Shown here piece after piece: positions 18,167 through 26,396 of a DNA stretch of 64,000 nucleotides (position 1 is the stretch's first letter; every line of letters begins with the position of its first letter). The notes below the pieces were generated by a model that was given only the letters and a program-made list of their open reading frames with translations, had not been told where the DNA came from and did no database searches. The stretch covers positions 1,471,501 through 1,535,500 of the forward strand of contig JAWPMT010000005.1 of assembly GCA_033344775.1 (NCBI GenBank), given 5' to 3'. Source of the DNA: Cytophagales bacterium. GTDB taxonomy: Bacteria > Bacteroidota > Bacteroidia > Cytophagales > Cyclobacteriaceae. The translations under genes were made by a program, and so were the position numbers.

Positions 18167-18415
18167 ATGAAATCACTCAGGATCATATTTATACTAATCG
18201 TTACCTTACTACTCGTCATTTTTTCAGTTCAGAATGCGGAGCCGACTTGTATTGCTTTTCTGGGGTTTGAAGCGGAATTATCGAAATCCATTTTGATGCT
18301 GCTTTGTGTGGCAGTGGGGTCTATATTTACTATGCTGGCCTTTCTGCCTGGATTGATCAGGAAGAAGAAAAAGCAACCAGAAACTACTTCCGAACCACCT
18401 ACAGCCAATGATTAG
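18167..18415 (+). CDS. LapA-domain (DUF1049) small membrane protein
   Basis: This 82-residue protein has two membrane helices (about 5-25 and 38-62) connected by a short loop containing FSVQNAEPTCIAFLGFEAEL, which fits the LapA/DUF1049 pattern (SVQNxxPVxLxFL). A basic/acidic cytoplasmic tail (RKKKKQPETTSEPP) follows. I choose the ATG at 18167; a GTG at 18134 would add 11 residues with no LapA similarity. LapA (YciM partner in enterobacteria) influences lipopolysaccharide synthesis; the role in Bacteroidota is not established. It is divergent from the OmpA-family operon. Confidence 0.85.
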   Translation: MKSLRIIFILIVTLLLVIFSVQNAEPTCIAFLGFEAELSKSILMLLCVAVGSIFTMLAFLPGLIRKKKKQPETTSEPPTAND

Positions 18416-18586
18416 TAGTGTTCACCTGGTTGAATAATATGGGAGTGAGCATGCGTTCATCCCCAGAAATGATTCGCTAAATACCTATGTGTGGCGTTTG
18501 TCGAGAAATTACAAGCTAATAAGCATGTAAGATTAACTTGGAGTATTAAAAGGAATTAAACCTGACTTTCACATGGAGTCAGCAAT

Positions 18587-18826
18587 ATGGCTTACTGTAT
18601 GCAGGATGCAGCTTTTTCTGAGATCGGGAATAAATCCCTTAATGAACTTCTAAAGTTCATTACTTCATTTGAGCGATCAATTATCCTGATGAGGTACCAG
18701 GATGGATTGACGTTAGAGCAAATCGCGGCACTTCGAAACACTACTTGCGCGGAATTGAAAACTGAACTGAATCGCATAGAGTTAAAATTGGTTCGCCTTA
18801 ATGAGGATACTACCTTTATTTCATGA
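18587..18826 (+). CDS. Small sigma-region-4-like HTH protein
   Basis: The 79-residue protein has a C-terminal half, RSIILMRYQDGLTLEQIAAL, that matches the first helices of sigma-70 region 4. The recognition helix is replaced by NTTCAELKTELNRIELKLV. No region 2 is present, so it cannot be a complete sigma factor; it could be an anti-sigma-like or adaptor protein, or a truncated regulator. The last 4 bp overlap the start of the NYN-LOTUS gene (ATGA), which suggests the two products are made together. Another possible start is Met5. The HTH resemblance is visible; the role is unknown. Confidence 0.6.
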   Translation: MAYCMQDAAFSEIGNKSLNELLKFITSFERSIILMRYQDGLTLEQIAALRNTTCAELKTELNRIELKLVRLNEDTTFIS

Positions 18827-19572
18827 GTAACCAAATCAATATGGCTGTCCTGATCGATGGCGACAACATACCCTCCGCTCACGTGAAAGAAATGATGGAG
18901 GAAATCACGAAATACGGCAATCCGACCATCAAACGGATCTATGGAGACTGGACGCGCCCGGGCTTGAATAAATGGAAAAGCCTGCTGCTAGAAAATGCGA
19001 TCACCCCGATACAGCAGTATGCCTATACCAGCGGAAAGAACGCCACCGATTCCGCAATGATCATCGACGCAATGGACATTCTTTACAGTGGCAAAGTGGA
19101 AGGGTTCTGCCTGGTGTCCAGTGATAGTGATTTTACTCGATTGGCGACCCGTTTACGTGAGGCAGGAATGCTCGTGATTGGTTTGGGTGAAAAGAAAACA
19201 CCAGATCCGTTTATCGTGGCTTGCGATAAGTTTGTGTACATCGAGATCCTCAGAAGTCAGTCGGATGATAAGACCGAGAAGAAGGAGAAAGGAAAGTCAG
19301 CCGTAGAAAAAATCAGTAATCGCGAGGTGCAGCTGATCCAGTCATCTATCCGGGACTTATCGGATGATGATGGATGGGCTTTCTTGGGTGATGTGGGCAG
19401 TTTGATCCAAAAGAAACGACCCAATTTTGATTCCAGGAACTACGGGTTTGATAAGCTCACGCCATTGATCCAATCCATTGGTAAGTTCGAAGTGGAGCAA
19501 AGAGAAGCTTCAAAAAGTAAGCACAAGCTGATCTATGTACGAAACAAGCAAAAAGCCGGGAAGGGGAAGTAA
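18823..19572 (+). CDS. NYN-domain ribonuclease-like protein with LOTUS/OST-HTH domain
   Basis: This 249-residue protein has an N-terminal NYN (PIN-like) domain: VLIDGDNIPS with Asp12 and Asp14, KNATDSAMIIDAMDIL and LVSSDSDFTRLATRLREAG, which supply the acidic metal-binding site. A charged linker (about 150-165) leads to an OST-HTH/LOTUS domain (about 167-245; IRDLSDDDGWAFLGDVGSLI). This pairing is known from bacterial and eukaryotic proteins (limkain/MARF1-like) thought to cleave or regulate RNA, with LOTUS binding RNA. It is coupled by a 4-bp overlap to the sigma-region-4-like gene. Nuclease activity is inferred from the conserved acidic residues. Confidence 0.9.
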   Translation: MSNQINMAVLIDGDNIPSAHVKEMMEEITKYGNPTIKRIYGDWTRPGLNKWKSLLLENAITPIQQYAYTSGKNATDSAMIIDAMDILYSGKVEGFCLVSSDSDFTRLATRLREAGMLVIGLGEKKTPDPFIVACDKFVYIEILRSQSDDKTEKKEKGKSAVEKISNREVQLIQSSIRDLSDDDGWAFLGDVGSLIQKKRPNFDSRNYGFDKLTPLIQSIGKFEVEQREASKSKHKLIYVRNKQKAGKGK

Positions 19573-19580
19573 GGTTGTTG

Positions 19581-19628
19581 CCCCTTCAAAGAGCTGAAGA
19601 TGGAAGGAGTGATTGAGGGGTAGTGTTT
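19581..19628 (+). terminator. Stem-loop and T-run after the NYN-LOTUS gene
   Basis: CCCCTTCAA at 19581-19589 can pair with TTGAGGGG at 19613-19620 with one bulge. A shorter stem CTTCA...TGAAG lies at 19584-19599. A run of eight T residues follows. It begins 9 bp after the stop codon, as expected of an intrinsic terminator. The remainder up to 19830 shows no feature. Confidence 0.5.
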
Positions 19629-19830
19629 TTTTTGCAGGAAATGGGTTGGCTATTGGAGAGGTATGTCTTACCTTGTAAGCGTAAGTCAAAGTGTACTTAT
19701 TTCTGACAATAAACGCTTTTGACGTTGGAAAATGAAAGCTTAACACCTGAAAGTATAAGGTGGATAAGCGCACATAGGTGTTCTTATCATTAAAGTTAAC
19801 AGCCATACTCACTATCAAAGCCTAGCCTAA

Positions 19831-22641
19831 ATGGATAAAGGAAATCACTTCTATAAATGTGACTTACAAATTCACTCCCCTAGAGATAGAGGATGGAAGG
19901 GAGTTTCAGCGACTTCAGAAACCGAAAGAACCGAATACAGCAAGTCATTTATCAAAGATTGTAGAAAAGCCGGATTACACGCAATTGCAATATCCGATCA
20001 TCATGATATGATCTTTTACGGATACATAAAGAGAGCTGCTAATGATGAAAGAAGGGAAGATGGTGAATTGGTACCAGAAAAGGATAGGATAATTGTATTT
20101 CCAGCAATTGAACTAACCCTTCATACACCCTCCATTCAGGGTATTTTAATTCTTGACTACAACTTTCCAGAAAACCTGTTCACAACCGTCTTAGGAATCC
20201 TTGGAATAGTTCAGGCTCCAGAAAGTGATGAAAAAACAATTCAGACGGAGCCAATTTCTAATGGCACTATCTCTAGTATCAATGATCTCCATGTCAAACT
20301 AGATAGCGTTGGTGACATCAAAGGCAGGTACATATTCTTACCTCATGTAAAAGAGAAGGGACACAAGACTTTGGTTAAATCGGATTTCAGAGAAGCATAT
20401 TCCAATATGCCATGTGTAGGCGGTTATATTGACGGGAAATTAGAAGGAACAAGTATTGGATATAATAATAAAATTCAAGGCAAGGTTGAAGAATATGGGT
20501 TTAAGTCAGTTGCTGTCATTCAAACCTCAGATTTTCGAGGTGACACTAAAATATACGAAAATGACATTGCTTCATGGATTAAATGGGCCAGTCCAACAGC
20601 GGAAGCATTGCGCCAAGCTTGTCTAGCAAGAGAATCAAGAATCAGCTTGTCTGATCCTGAAGTACCGAACATTTTCATTGAAAAAGTTGACGTAACTGCT
20701 TCCGCATTTATGGGCAAGTTTGCTCTTGACTTAAACCCACAAATGAACTCCATCATTGGAGGAAGGGGTACTGGAAAATCAACCATTTTAGAGTATATAA
20801 GGTGGGCATTATGTGATCAGACGGAGAGTTTTAATCAGGATGAGGAAAAGTCAGAGATTCAAAGGAAAAGACAAACTTTAATTGATAAGACTTTAAAAGA
20901 ACATTCTGCCGAGGTTCGGGTCTTTTTTTTGGTTAATGGAACACGACATATTATTAAAAGGAATATCAATTCTGAGGATGTACTATTGAAGATTGGAGAT
21001 GGTGATTTTCAGAGCGTATTGCCCAATCAGATAAAAGAGCTTTTGCCAATTCAAGCTTATAGTCAAAAACAACTGAGCAGTGTAGCTGTTAGGCCAGACG
21101 AACTGAAACGGTTTATCGAACAGCCAATATCAAAAAGCATTGATGAGTTTAACTCTGAAATAAATAGTCTGTCATCAAAGGTGAAGTCAGCTTATTCAAG
21201 CCTAGCTCAGGGTAAAATTATCAATGCCGAACTTGATAAGCATAATACAGAGCTTAATTCCTATAGATTGCAAATAGAAAAGCTCAGAAGTGAGTTAAAA
21301 GGTATGTCTGAAGAAGACAAAAAGACCATTGAAAGGGCATCTTTCTTCGCCAATGAAAGAAATAGAATCGATGAAATTGAACTGGATTACTCTTCATTAA
21401 AAGATCAATTGGGAAACCTCAAAGAATCGATTGGAACTCTGATTAATCGCCAAGTTGAGACTAGGAGGTATGAAAATGGCATCCTAATTCAGGAAATGGA
21501 AACTGAACTTTCAAACTTCCTGAAGGAATTAAATTCCAGCGTTGATTCATGGTTAGTTAAACGAGAAGAATCGAACATAAAAATTTCAGAAATTAAAAAC
21601 AGATGGCTGGTGATTCGAAATGAATTTGAAGAATTGTATAAAAAAGCCAAAGAAAAAACTACATCAAGTCAGCAAACACTCAACTCAATTAAAGAATTAG
21701 AATCGAAGATTGACCGACTCGATAGTGTAATTCGCCAAAAAAGAAATGAACAATCATCAATTATTTCTACGGACGATAGTTTTGACTCATTATACCAACA
21801 ATTCATTGATCGTCAGAAGGCAAAGACTGATGAATTAAAAGCCGCGACTTCCCTATTTACAAAACTCTCAGGTGGCTTAATAAAGGCTGATTTTTCTCAA
21901 ATAATAGATAATGATAAACTCTCGGGGCATATAAATTCTGTTTTCTCATCACATGGCCTTAGTATTCAAAAATCGCGCGCTGAGTCATTATGTCAACTTA
22001 TTTCAAAAGCTGAGGACCCACTCCAAAAATGGAAGGATGTCATCTATGAATTTAAGAGTTTGATTGAGTTTAATCTTAGATCAGATTCCAAACAAGATTT
22101 ACCCCATACACCAATTCTCGATACAGCCACTTTTACAACGACAAACAAAAGGAAATGCGCTGAAAGTCTTGGAGCAGATTCGTTAATCAATCTCGCATTA
22201 ACAAAGCTCCAATACCTTCCGAAGTTCAATTACCTCACAAATAATGAAATGGGTGATGAAATCCCTTTCGAAGATGCTTCTGCTGGTCAACAAGCTACTG
22301 CGTTATTAAATGTCCTTTTAAACCAAGGGGGCTACCCATTGATAATTGACCAACCTGAGGACGATATCGACAACCGGCAGATTGATGTAATAATCAAGAA
22401 TCTGTGGTCTTCGAAACAGAAACGGCAGATAATCATAAGCAGTCATAATGCGAATTTGGTCGTGAATGGAGACTCTGAACTTGTGGTTTGTTGCGATTAT
22501 AATGAGACCAGTGAACAAACAAATGGATATATCAAATACCAAGGTTCGATTGACTCTAATGAAATTAGAGACGAGATTACATCAGTCATGGAAGGTGGAG
22601 AACGAGCATTTAAACTTAGAAAAGAAAAGTATGGATTCTGA
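19831..22641 (+). CDS. TrlF-type PHP-domain/ABC (SMC-like) ATPase
   Basis: The 936-residue protein joins a PHP phosphoesterase domain (1 to about 275) to an SMC/Rad50-like ATPase. PHP metal ligands are present: DLQIHSP (D11, H15), ISDHHD (D56-H58), PAIELTLH (E94), LPHVKEKG (H172) and TSDFRG (D234). The ATPase has Walker A IIGGRGTGKST (308-318), a long coiled coil (about 430-700) broken near its middle, the signature-like DASAGQQATALLNVLL and the Walker B IIDQPEDDIDNRQ. The closest named family I know is the 'TrlF family AAA-like ATPase', found in accessory and defence-like regions. The PHP part may hydrolyse nucleic acid or nucleotides under ATPase control. A Shedu-like nuclease gene follows on the same strand. 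Confidence 0.88.
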   Translation: MDKGNHFYKCDLQIHSPRDRGWKGVSATSETERTEYSKSFIKDCRKAGLHAIAISDHHDMIFYGYIKRAANDERREDGELVPEKDRIIVFPAIELTLHTPSIQGILILDYNFPENLFTTVLGILGIVQAPESDEKTIQTEPISNGTISSINDLHVKLDSVGDIKGRYIFLPHVKEKGHKTLVKSDFREAYSNMPCVGGYIDGKLEGTSIGYNNKIQGKVEEYGFKSVAVIQTSDFRGDTKIYENDIASWIKWASPTAEALRQACLARESRISLSDPEVPNIFIEKVDVTASAFMGKFALDLNPQMNSIIGGRGTGKSTILEYIRWALCDQTESFNQDEEKSEIQRKRQTLIDKTLKEHSAEVRVFFLVNGTRHIIKRNINSEDVLLKIGDGDFQSVLPNQIKELLPIQAYSQKQLSSVAVRPDELKRFIEQPISKSIDEFNSEINSLSSKVKSAYSSLAQGKIINAELDKHNTELNSYRLQIEKLRSELKGMSEEDKKTIERASFFANERNRIDEIELDYSSLKDQLGNLKESIGTLINRQVETRRYENGILIQEMETELSNFLKELNSSVDSWLVKREESNIKISEIKNRWLVIRNEFEELYKKAKEKTTSSQQTLNSIKELESKIDRLDSVIRQKRNEQSSIISTDDSFDSLYQQFIDRQKAKTDELKAATSLFTKLSGGLIKADFSQIIDNDKLSGHINSVFSSHGLSIQKSRAESLCQLISKAEDPLQKWKDVIYEFKSLIEFNLRSDSKQDLPHTPILDTATFTTTNKRKCAESLGADSLINLALTKLQYLPKFNYLTNNEMGDEIPFEDASAGQQATALLNVLLNQGGYPLIIDQPEDDIDNRQIDVIIKNLWSSKQKRQIIISSHNANLVVNGDSELVVCCDYNETSEQTNGYIKYQGSIDSNEIRDEITSVMEGGERAFKLRKEKYGF

Positions 22642-22738
22642 TGAGATGCAGGAAACAAACACTATCATCTCTAAGATAACGGAGCTACTTGCAAAGGTTA
22701 ATGTGATACGAAACTTTAGTGAAAATTTGAAAAGATAA
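22631..22738 (+). CDS. Small helical protein overlapping the TrlF-like gene end
   Basis: A 35-residue frame starts at an ATG 11 bp inside the end of the TrlF-like gene and stops 16 bp before the Shedu-like gene. It reads MDSDEMQETNTIISKITELL and continues as an amphipathic helix ending NFSENLKR. It has no recognisable family. The tight packing supports a coupled small gene that may serve as an adaptor or regulator, but it could also be chance coding between two real genes. Confidence 0.4.
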   Translation: MDSDEMQETNTIISKITELLAKVNVIRNFSENLKR

Positions 22739-22753
22739 GCTTACGGATGAAAG

Positions 22754-23560
22754 TTGGACGTTGTTTTCTATATGCTTTACGAAAGAAATTACCTAGAACT
22801 CACTGAACAAGAAAAATCAGAACTTGAAAAAGCGAAAAAACCATTTTCTTCAGATAGTGGTGGAGTGATCATTGATTACGAAAAAATGCCCAAAGCTGCT
22901 TTTTTCTATGAATCACTTTTTCCAAATAATATGTTGGATATTGATGAACTTATGATAAGCGATAGAACAACTAGGATTCTGTCTGATTTTCGTTCTTTAA
23001 TTGATAGTAGAGCATCGACGGAACGAGACATTTTAAACTTTATTAAGTCTAATAGAGCGTATTTTATTATTGCATCTGTACTAGTTGATTTCCATTTCGG
23101 CCACCATGTGGCTTATGCATTCCCTGAATTCGAACTGCCGCCAGACTATAGAGTAGACTACTTGATTATTGGAAAAAGTTCCTACGGACACGAATTCGTA
23201 TTTGTTGAGTTGGAAAACCCATATAATAGTATTACCGTCAAGGATGGCGGTCTAGGAAGTACCTTTCGAAAAGGAATAAAGCAGCTAAGCGATTGGAACA
23301 ATTGGATTGAATCTAACTTCAATCATTTACAGTTGATGTTTGAGAAATTTAAAGGTACAACCTGTGAATTCCCTGAAGAATTTAGGAAACTAGACACAAC
23401 TCGAATGCACTACATTACAGTAGCAGGGAGACGAACTGATTTTAATGAAGTGACTTATCGAATGGCTCGGAAAATGATGAGTGACAGATTCAGAATACTC
23501 CATTATGATAATTTACTCGATAAAGCTGAGCAAGTGATTGGAAATGGTAACTATGTTTAA
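22754..23560 (+). CDS. Shedu-like (DUF4263) nuclease-domain protein
   Basis: The 268-residue protein has a C-terminal half resembling Shedu SduA/DUF4263: TERDILNFIKSNRAYF (helix preceding the nuclease core), then FPEFELPPDYRVDYLIIGK with Asp135, FVFVELENP with Glu152/Glu154, and TFRKGIKQLSDWNNWI with Gln177 and Trp181. These spell a PD-(D/E)xK-type site. Shedu proteins are single-gene antiphage nucleases whose variable N-termini sense infection; here about 85 N-terminal residues are of unknown type. The start is a TTG at 22754 directly after an in-frame TGA; an ATG at 22772 is the alternative. It probably shares an operon with the TrlF-like gene. Confidence 0.8.
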   Translation: MDVVFYMLYERNYLELTEQEKSELEKAKKPFSSDSGGVIIDYEKMPKAAFFYESLFPNNMLDIDELMISDRTTRILSDFRSLIDSRASTERDILNFIKSNRAYFIIASVLVDFHFGHHVAYAFPEFELPPDYRVDYLIIGKSSYGHEFVFVELENPYNSITVKDGGLGSTFRKGIKQLSDWNNWIESNFNHLQLMFEKFKGTTCEFPEEFRKLDTTRMHYITVAGRRTDFNEVTYRMARKMMSDRFRILHYDNLLDKAEQVIGNGNYV

Positions 23561-23641
23561 GAGGAAACTCTATAAGCCCTTTCACTCAGCGTATTTTGAA
23601 TTGCCCTAGTATCTGCGTAGGATTTATCTCAACCAAATAAT

Positions 23642-23857
23642 CTAAAAGCTGACCACCTCCTTCAAAGAAACCTCCAAAGCCTTCGCCACTTCATACAAGG
23701 AATAAAGTGTAGGGTTCACTTTGCCATTCTCCAGCTTTTCTATTGCTTGACGATCCTTCCCACAAGCCCTCGCGAGATCTGATTGACTCCAGCCTTTAGC
23801 TGTTCTCAACTCAATGATCCGCTGACCGATTCTGGTTTTAAGCTCGTCTTTCGTCAC
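23642..23857 (-). CDS. XRE-family HTH transcriptional regulator
   Basis: The 71-residue protein is almost entirely one helix-turn-helix domain: IGQRIIELRTAKGWSQSDLA, CGKDRQAIEKLENGKVNPTL and LYEVAKALEVSLKEV. Such minimal Cro/C1 proteins usually repress their own divergent promoter. The 100 bp between it and the divergent gene at 23958 contain several GACAA/TTGTC half-sites. It lies between the Shedu-like gene and a run of unknown genes, and could control either. Confidence 0.9.
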   Translation of the reverse strand: MTKDELKTRIGQRIIELRTAKGWSQSDLARACGKDRQAIEKLENGKVNPTLYSLYEVAKALEVSLKEVVSF

Positions 23858-23864
23858 AAATCAA

Positions 23865-23942
23865 ATGTCAACGAACAGTACGACAATTGTGTCATATAAA
23901 AGTTTGACAACTCAATTTCGGTTACTATGTTTGTCGTATAAT
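23865..23942. promoter_or_regulatory. Divergent promoter region with GACAA/TTGTC half-sites
   Basis: Between the XRE gene and the gene at 23958 lie TACGACAA (23879-23886) and its inverted partner TTGTCGTA (23931-23938), plus a GACA-ATTG-TGTC palindrome (23882-23893) and a TTGACAAC (about 23904). A TATAAT -10 box at 23937-23942 would serve the plus-strand gene. This is the expected layout for an autoregulated XRE operator. Binding is inferred. Confidence 0.55.
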
Positions 23943-23957
23943 TAATTGACATTGTTT

Positions 23958-24233
23958 ATGAGCCGGCTTACCAAAACAATCCATATTCCCGAGTCTTTCC
24001 CCATTTCCGAACCTATGATCCTTGAGCTAGCAGAATTGTTATCTGGTACGGATCTTAAAACCTTAAGTCGCTCTTTAAGGATGCTTACTTTTTACTATTT
24101 GAATCGAGAGCATCAGGAATTATCTGCAGAATTTCAGGTCTTTATGAAGGAGGTGCCGGCCTTGTTTGATTTTCTGGATTTGGTGGAGGATGAGCTAGGG
24201 CATGTTAATCAAGAGGTGTCTGATCAAGAATAA
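23958..24233 (+). CDS. Unknown small helical protein
   Basis: The protein has 91 residues if started at the ATG at 23958 (MSRLTKTIHIPESFPISEPM); an in-frame TTG at 23946 would add four. It is soluble and mostly helical, with a basic front and an acidic tail (LVEDELGHVNQEVSDQE). No family was recognised. It is divergent from the XRE regulator across a half-site-rich promoter, which is a common layout for small accessory or toxin-antitoxin-like genes, but no toxin motif is visible. Confidence 0.65.
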   Translation: MSRLTKTIHIPESFPISEPMILELAELLSGTDLKTLSRSLRMLTFYYLNREHQELSAEFQVFMKEVPALFDFLDLVEDELGHVNQEVSDQE

Positions 24234-24313
24234 GTCTTTCATTTTGTTGCAGAAAATGGTTGTAATTATCAAGGTATATCTTAATTTGACGCAATTGACA
24301 ATGATAGTATACC

Positions 24314-25030
24314 TTGGAAGAAATAGAACACCATAAGTTTTTTCAAGTATTTCTGCCTAAGAATACTGATACTGAAAATATGAGTGCGGTTGAAATGCTA
24401 ATGGAAGAATTTCACCTCAGTTATAATGGCAAAGTCACTCCAGATTATGAATATGATGACTCAGAAAGGTCACCTTTACAAGTAATTCTTTACCCTTCTT
24501 TTATCTGGGCATCTCGAGAATTGAATCGTAATAGTCCATTCGAACAAAATAAGTTTGTCAATGAATGCATCGATTCGGAGTTTGTGAATATGTTATTCAG
24601 GATCTATCCGGTTTACAAAGTTCGTGACTTCATAGAGTATCATTTTCAGTTTTATGAGGGAGAAACTTCCGAATTTCTGAGACATATTAAGTATTCGATC
24701 ATTCCAATAATCAGAGCTAAAATTGAAAATGCTAGAAATAAGGACAGTGAATTATTCGGACGAGAAGTTCCGGAATTTGATGTTATAAAGGATGTAATTG
24801 AAGACTGGATGACTGAAAAGAAGAACGATCAATCTAATAGTGAGTATACTACTAATATTCAGAATGCTGATAATGTTATAGTGAACAATAATAGCACGAT
24901 CGAACAACAAAAATATCAGAAGACCAAAGCCGCAAAAAACAAGCTAGCATTAATTGGTATAATCATTTCAATTTTTATGCTAATGATAGCCTTGATTTCC
25001 AACTGGGACAGGATCATTGGATTATTCTAG
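24314..25030 (+). CDS. Unknown protein with C-terminal membrane anchor
   Basis: This 238-residue protein starts with TTG at 24314 (no near in-frame ATG before codon 23). Residues 1-160 are a mixed alpha/beta, aromatic-rich domain (IEHHKFFQVFLPK, VILYPSFIWASREL). A polar Asn-rich stretch (NIQNADNVIVNNNSTIEQQK), typical of a flexible linker, is followed by one C-terminal membrane helix (about 210-230, LALIGIIISIFMLMIALISN). The layout is that of a tail-anchored cytosolic sensor or effector. No family was recognised. Proximity to the TrlF/Shedu-like pair and the XRE gene suggests an accessory role. Confidence 0.7.
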   Translation: MEEIEHHKFFQVFLPKNTDTENMSAVEMLMEEFHLSYNGKVTPDYEYDDSERSPLQVILYPSFIWASRELNRNSPFEQNKFVNECIDSEFVNMLFRIYPVYKVRDFIEYHFQFYEGETSEFLRHIKYSIIPIIRAKIENARNKDSELFGREVPEFDVIKDVIEDWMTEKKNDQSNSEYTTNIQNADNVIVNNNSTIEQQKYQKTKAAKNKLALIGIIISIFMLMIALISNWDRIIGLF

Positions 25031-25166
25031 AAATCTATACATCAATGGGAATACGGATCGCGTAAAAAATGAATCACTGATAGTGGGCGTATGATATTAA
25101 AGCGGTATTCATTACTTTTAACAGAAATGAACGAAAGATTTAGGATTTGCTTTTAGCAGCTTATCA

Positions 25167-25892
25167 ATGGATATCAAATTGACACTCACAATATTGATAC
25201 CTTCTATAATTAGCTTTATCGGAGGGTACCTGCTTTTTAGATTGAAAAGCTCCTTAGTACGATTACAAAAAAGAGTTTCAATTCAAAGACTTGCCAGTTC
25301 GAATGATGATTTTTGGGGAGACATTTCAATTCAATACAACAAGCAAAAAATCAATCACCTCCAGTCCGTACATATCGAAATATTTAACAATACTGGCAAG
25401 GATGTTGATGATTTTATTCTAACCATACTTTCCCCAGACAACAGTAGAATTCTATCCAGTTTTGCTACGAATACAGATACTCATGTAGAACTGGAAGATT
25501 CATTTTTATTTCAGGAGCAAAAGGAGGCTAAAAACTGGGGTTATCTTGATACAACTAGGGAATATAGTGTTCAAGTTCTGAATAGAAGGACAGAGCTTAG
25601 CATTAGCCTCTTGCTGGAATCTACTGATCAAAATCTAGACGATAACTTCATAGTATCCATTGAAAAAAAAGGTGTAGTCATAAAGCCCTATAAAAAGCCC
25701 ACATCGGATTTGGGATTTATATTAACTGGTTTTATAGTGGTCATTTTAACCGCCTTTTTTACATATCTCGCTTATCCCGAATCCCTAATTCCAATCGCTA
25801 TAGTTGCGTCTGTAGGATCTTTGCATATATGGATTGGCTTGATCATTTATTACACGATCATGGGATGGAAGCATTATGAAGATGAAGATTAA
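25167..25892 (+). CDS. Unknown membrane protein with a soluble middle domain
   Basis: This 241-residue protein has one N-terminal membrane helix (about 5-28), a middle beta-rich domain (about 45-180; HLQSVHIEIFNNTGKDVDDF) and two closely spaced C-terminal helices (about 184-204 and 210-232) ending in an acidic tail. The middle domain has an immunoglobulin-like beta pattern. No family was recognised. It follows the tail-anchored protein gene on the same strand after 136 bp, and the two could belong to one membrane-associated set. Confidence 0.65.
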   Translation: MDIKLTLTILIPSIISFIGGYLLFRLKSSLVRLQKRVSIQRLASSNDDFWGDISIQYNKQKINHLQSVHIEIFNNTGKDVDDFILTILSPDNSRILSSFATNTDTHVELEDSFLFQEQKEAKNWGYLDTTREYSVQVLNRRTELSISLLLESTDQNLDDNFIVSIEKKGVVIKPYKKPTSDLGFILTGFIVVILTAFFTYLAYPESLIPIAIVASVGSLHIWIGLIIYYTIMGWKHYEDED

Positions 25893-25956
25893 CTGAAATT
25901 ACCACAGGTGAATTCAAGAAGGCTTTAACTACAATTAACCGAGATACTCTAGAAAT

Positions 25957-26172
25957 ATGTGGACAGAACTCATTAAAATCGAACAACTAAAAACACTCAA
26001 GGAAGGTGATCGGCTGAAATTTGAAAACTTCGGATACGATCCAATTTTTTTTATTGTAGAACAAGTTGGTACCCATACGGTATCCATTCACAATGAGTTG
26101 CATTCGGATATTCCATTGCTAACACCTATTGAACTACTTCTAGGGTTGGAATTAGAAATGGAAGATGGTTAA
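25957..26172 (+). CDS. Unknown 71-residue protein
   Basis: This small acidic protein has a beta-rich look (LKEGDRLKFENFGYDPIFFI, then VGTHTVSIHNELHSD). A GD-x-L-x-F pattern near the front resembles small SH3-like barrels, but no family is recognised. It lies 64 bp after the preceding membrane protein gene on the same strand. The end of the accessory island seems to fall just after it, where a hairpin RNA element on the other strand begins. Confidence 0.55.
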   Translation: MWTELIKIEQLKTLKEGDRLKFENFGYDPIFFIVEQVGTHTVSIHNELHSDIPLLTPIELLLGLELEMEDG

Positions 26173-26198
26173 TTGTCTGTCACGTAAGTTGTTAGAAT

Positions 26199-26275
26199 AA
26201 AAAACAGCGGAGCCGAAGCCACGCTGCAATACAACCAGCATAGACCATGCGCAACAAGCGCACGTGCTCTTTTCA
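26199..26275 (-). ncRNA. Repeated structured RNA element, copy 1
   Basis: Read on the minus strand: a hairpin TGCGC-TTGTT-GCGCA, then GTCTATGCTGGTTGTA (26230-26245), then a strong hairpin CAGCGTGGC-TTCG-GCTCCGCTG, then TTTTTT. The same order (GC-rich hairpin, ATGCTGGTTGTA, hairpin, T-run) recurs at 47009-47105 and 62585-62676 with different stem sequences. It lies about 120 bp downstream of the ferritin-like gene on that gene's strand. It could be a 3'-end-derived small RNA or an independent one. No known RNA family was recognised. Confidence 0.55.
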
Positions 26276-26396
26276 TGAATATCTGGCAATGAATTCATTT
26301 TCCTAAAACTTTAAAAAAAGGACCTTACCGAAATAAGTTCCTTCTGCCAACCGAATGTGGCTGACGAATTGATCAACATATGGGCCGTTTCAATGT

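Noticed and set aside
23865-23942. CRISPR-like array of GACAA motifs
   Set aside because: The half-sites are short, unevenly spaced and in both directions; this is an operator region.
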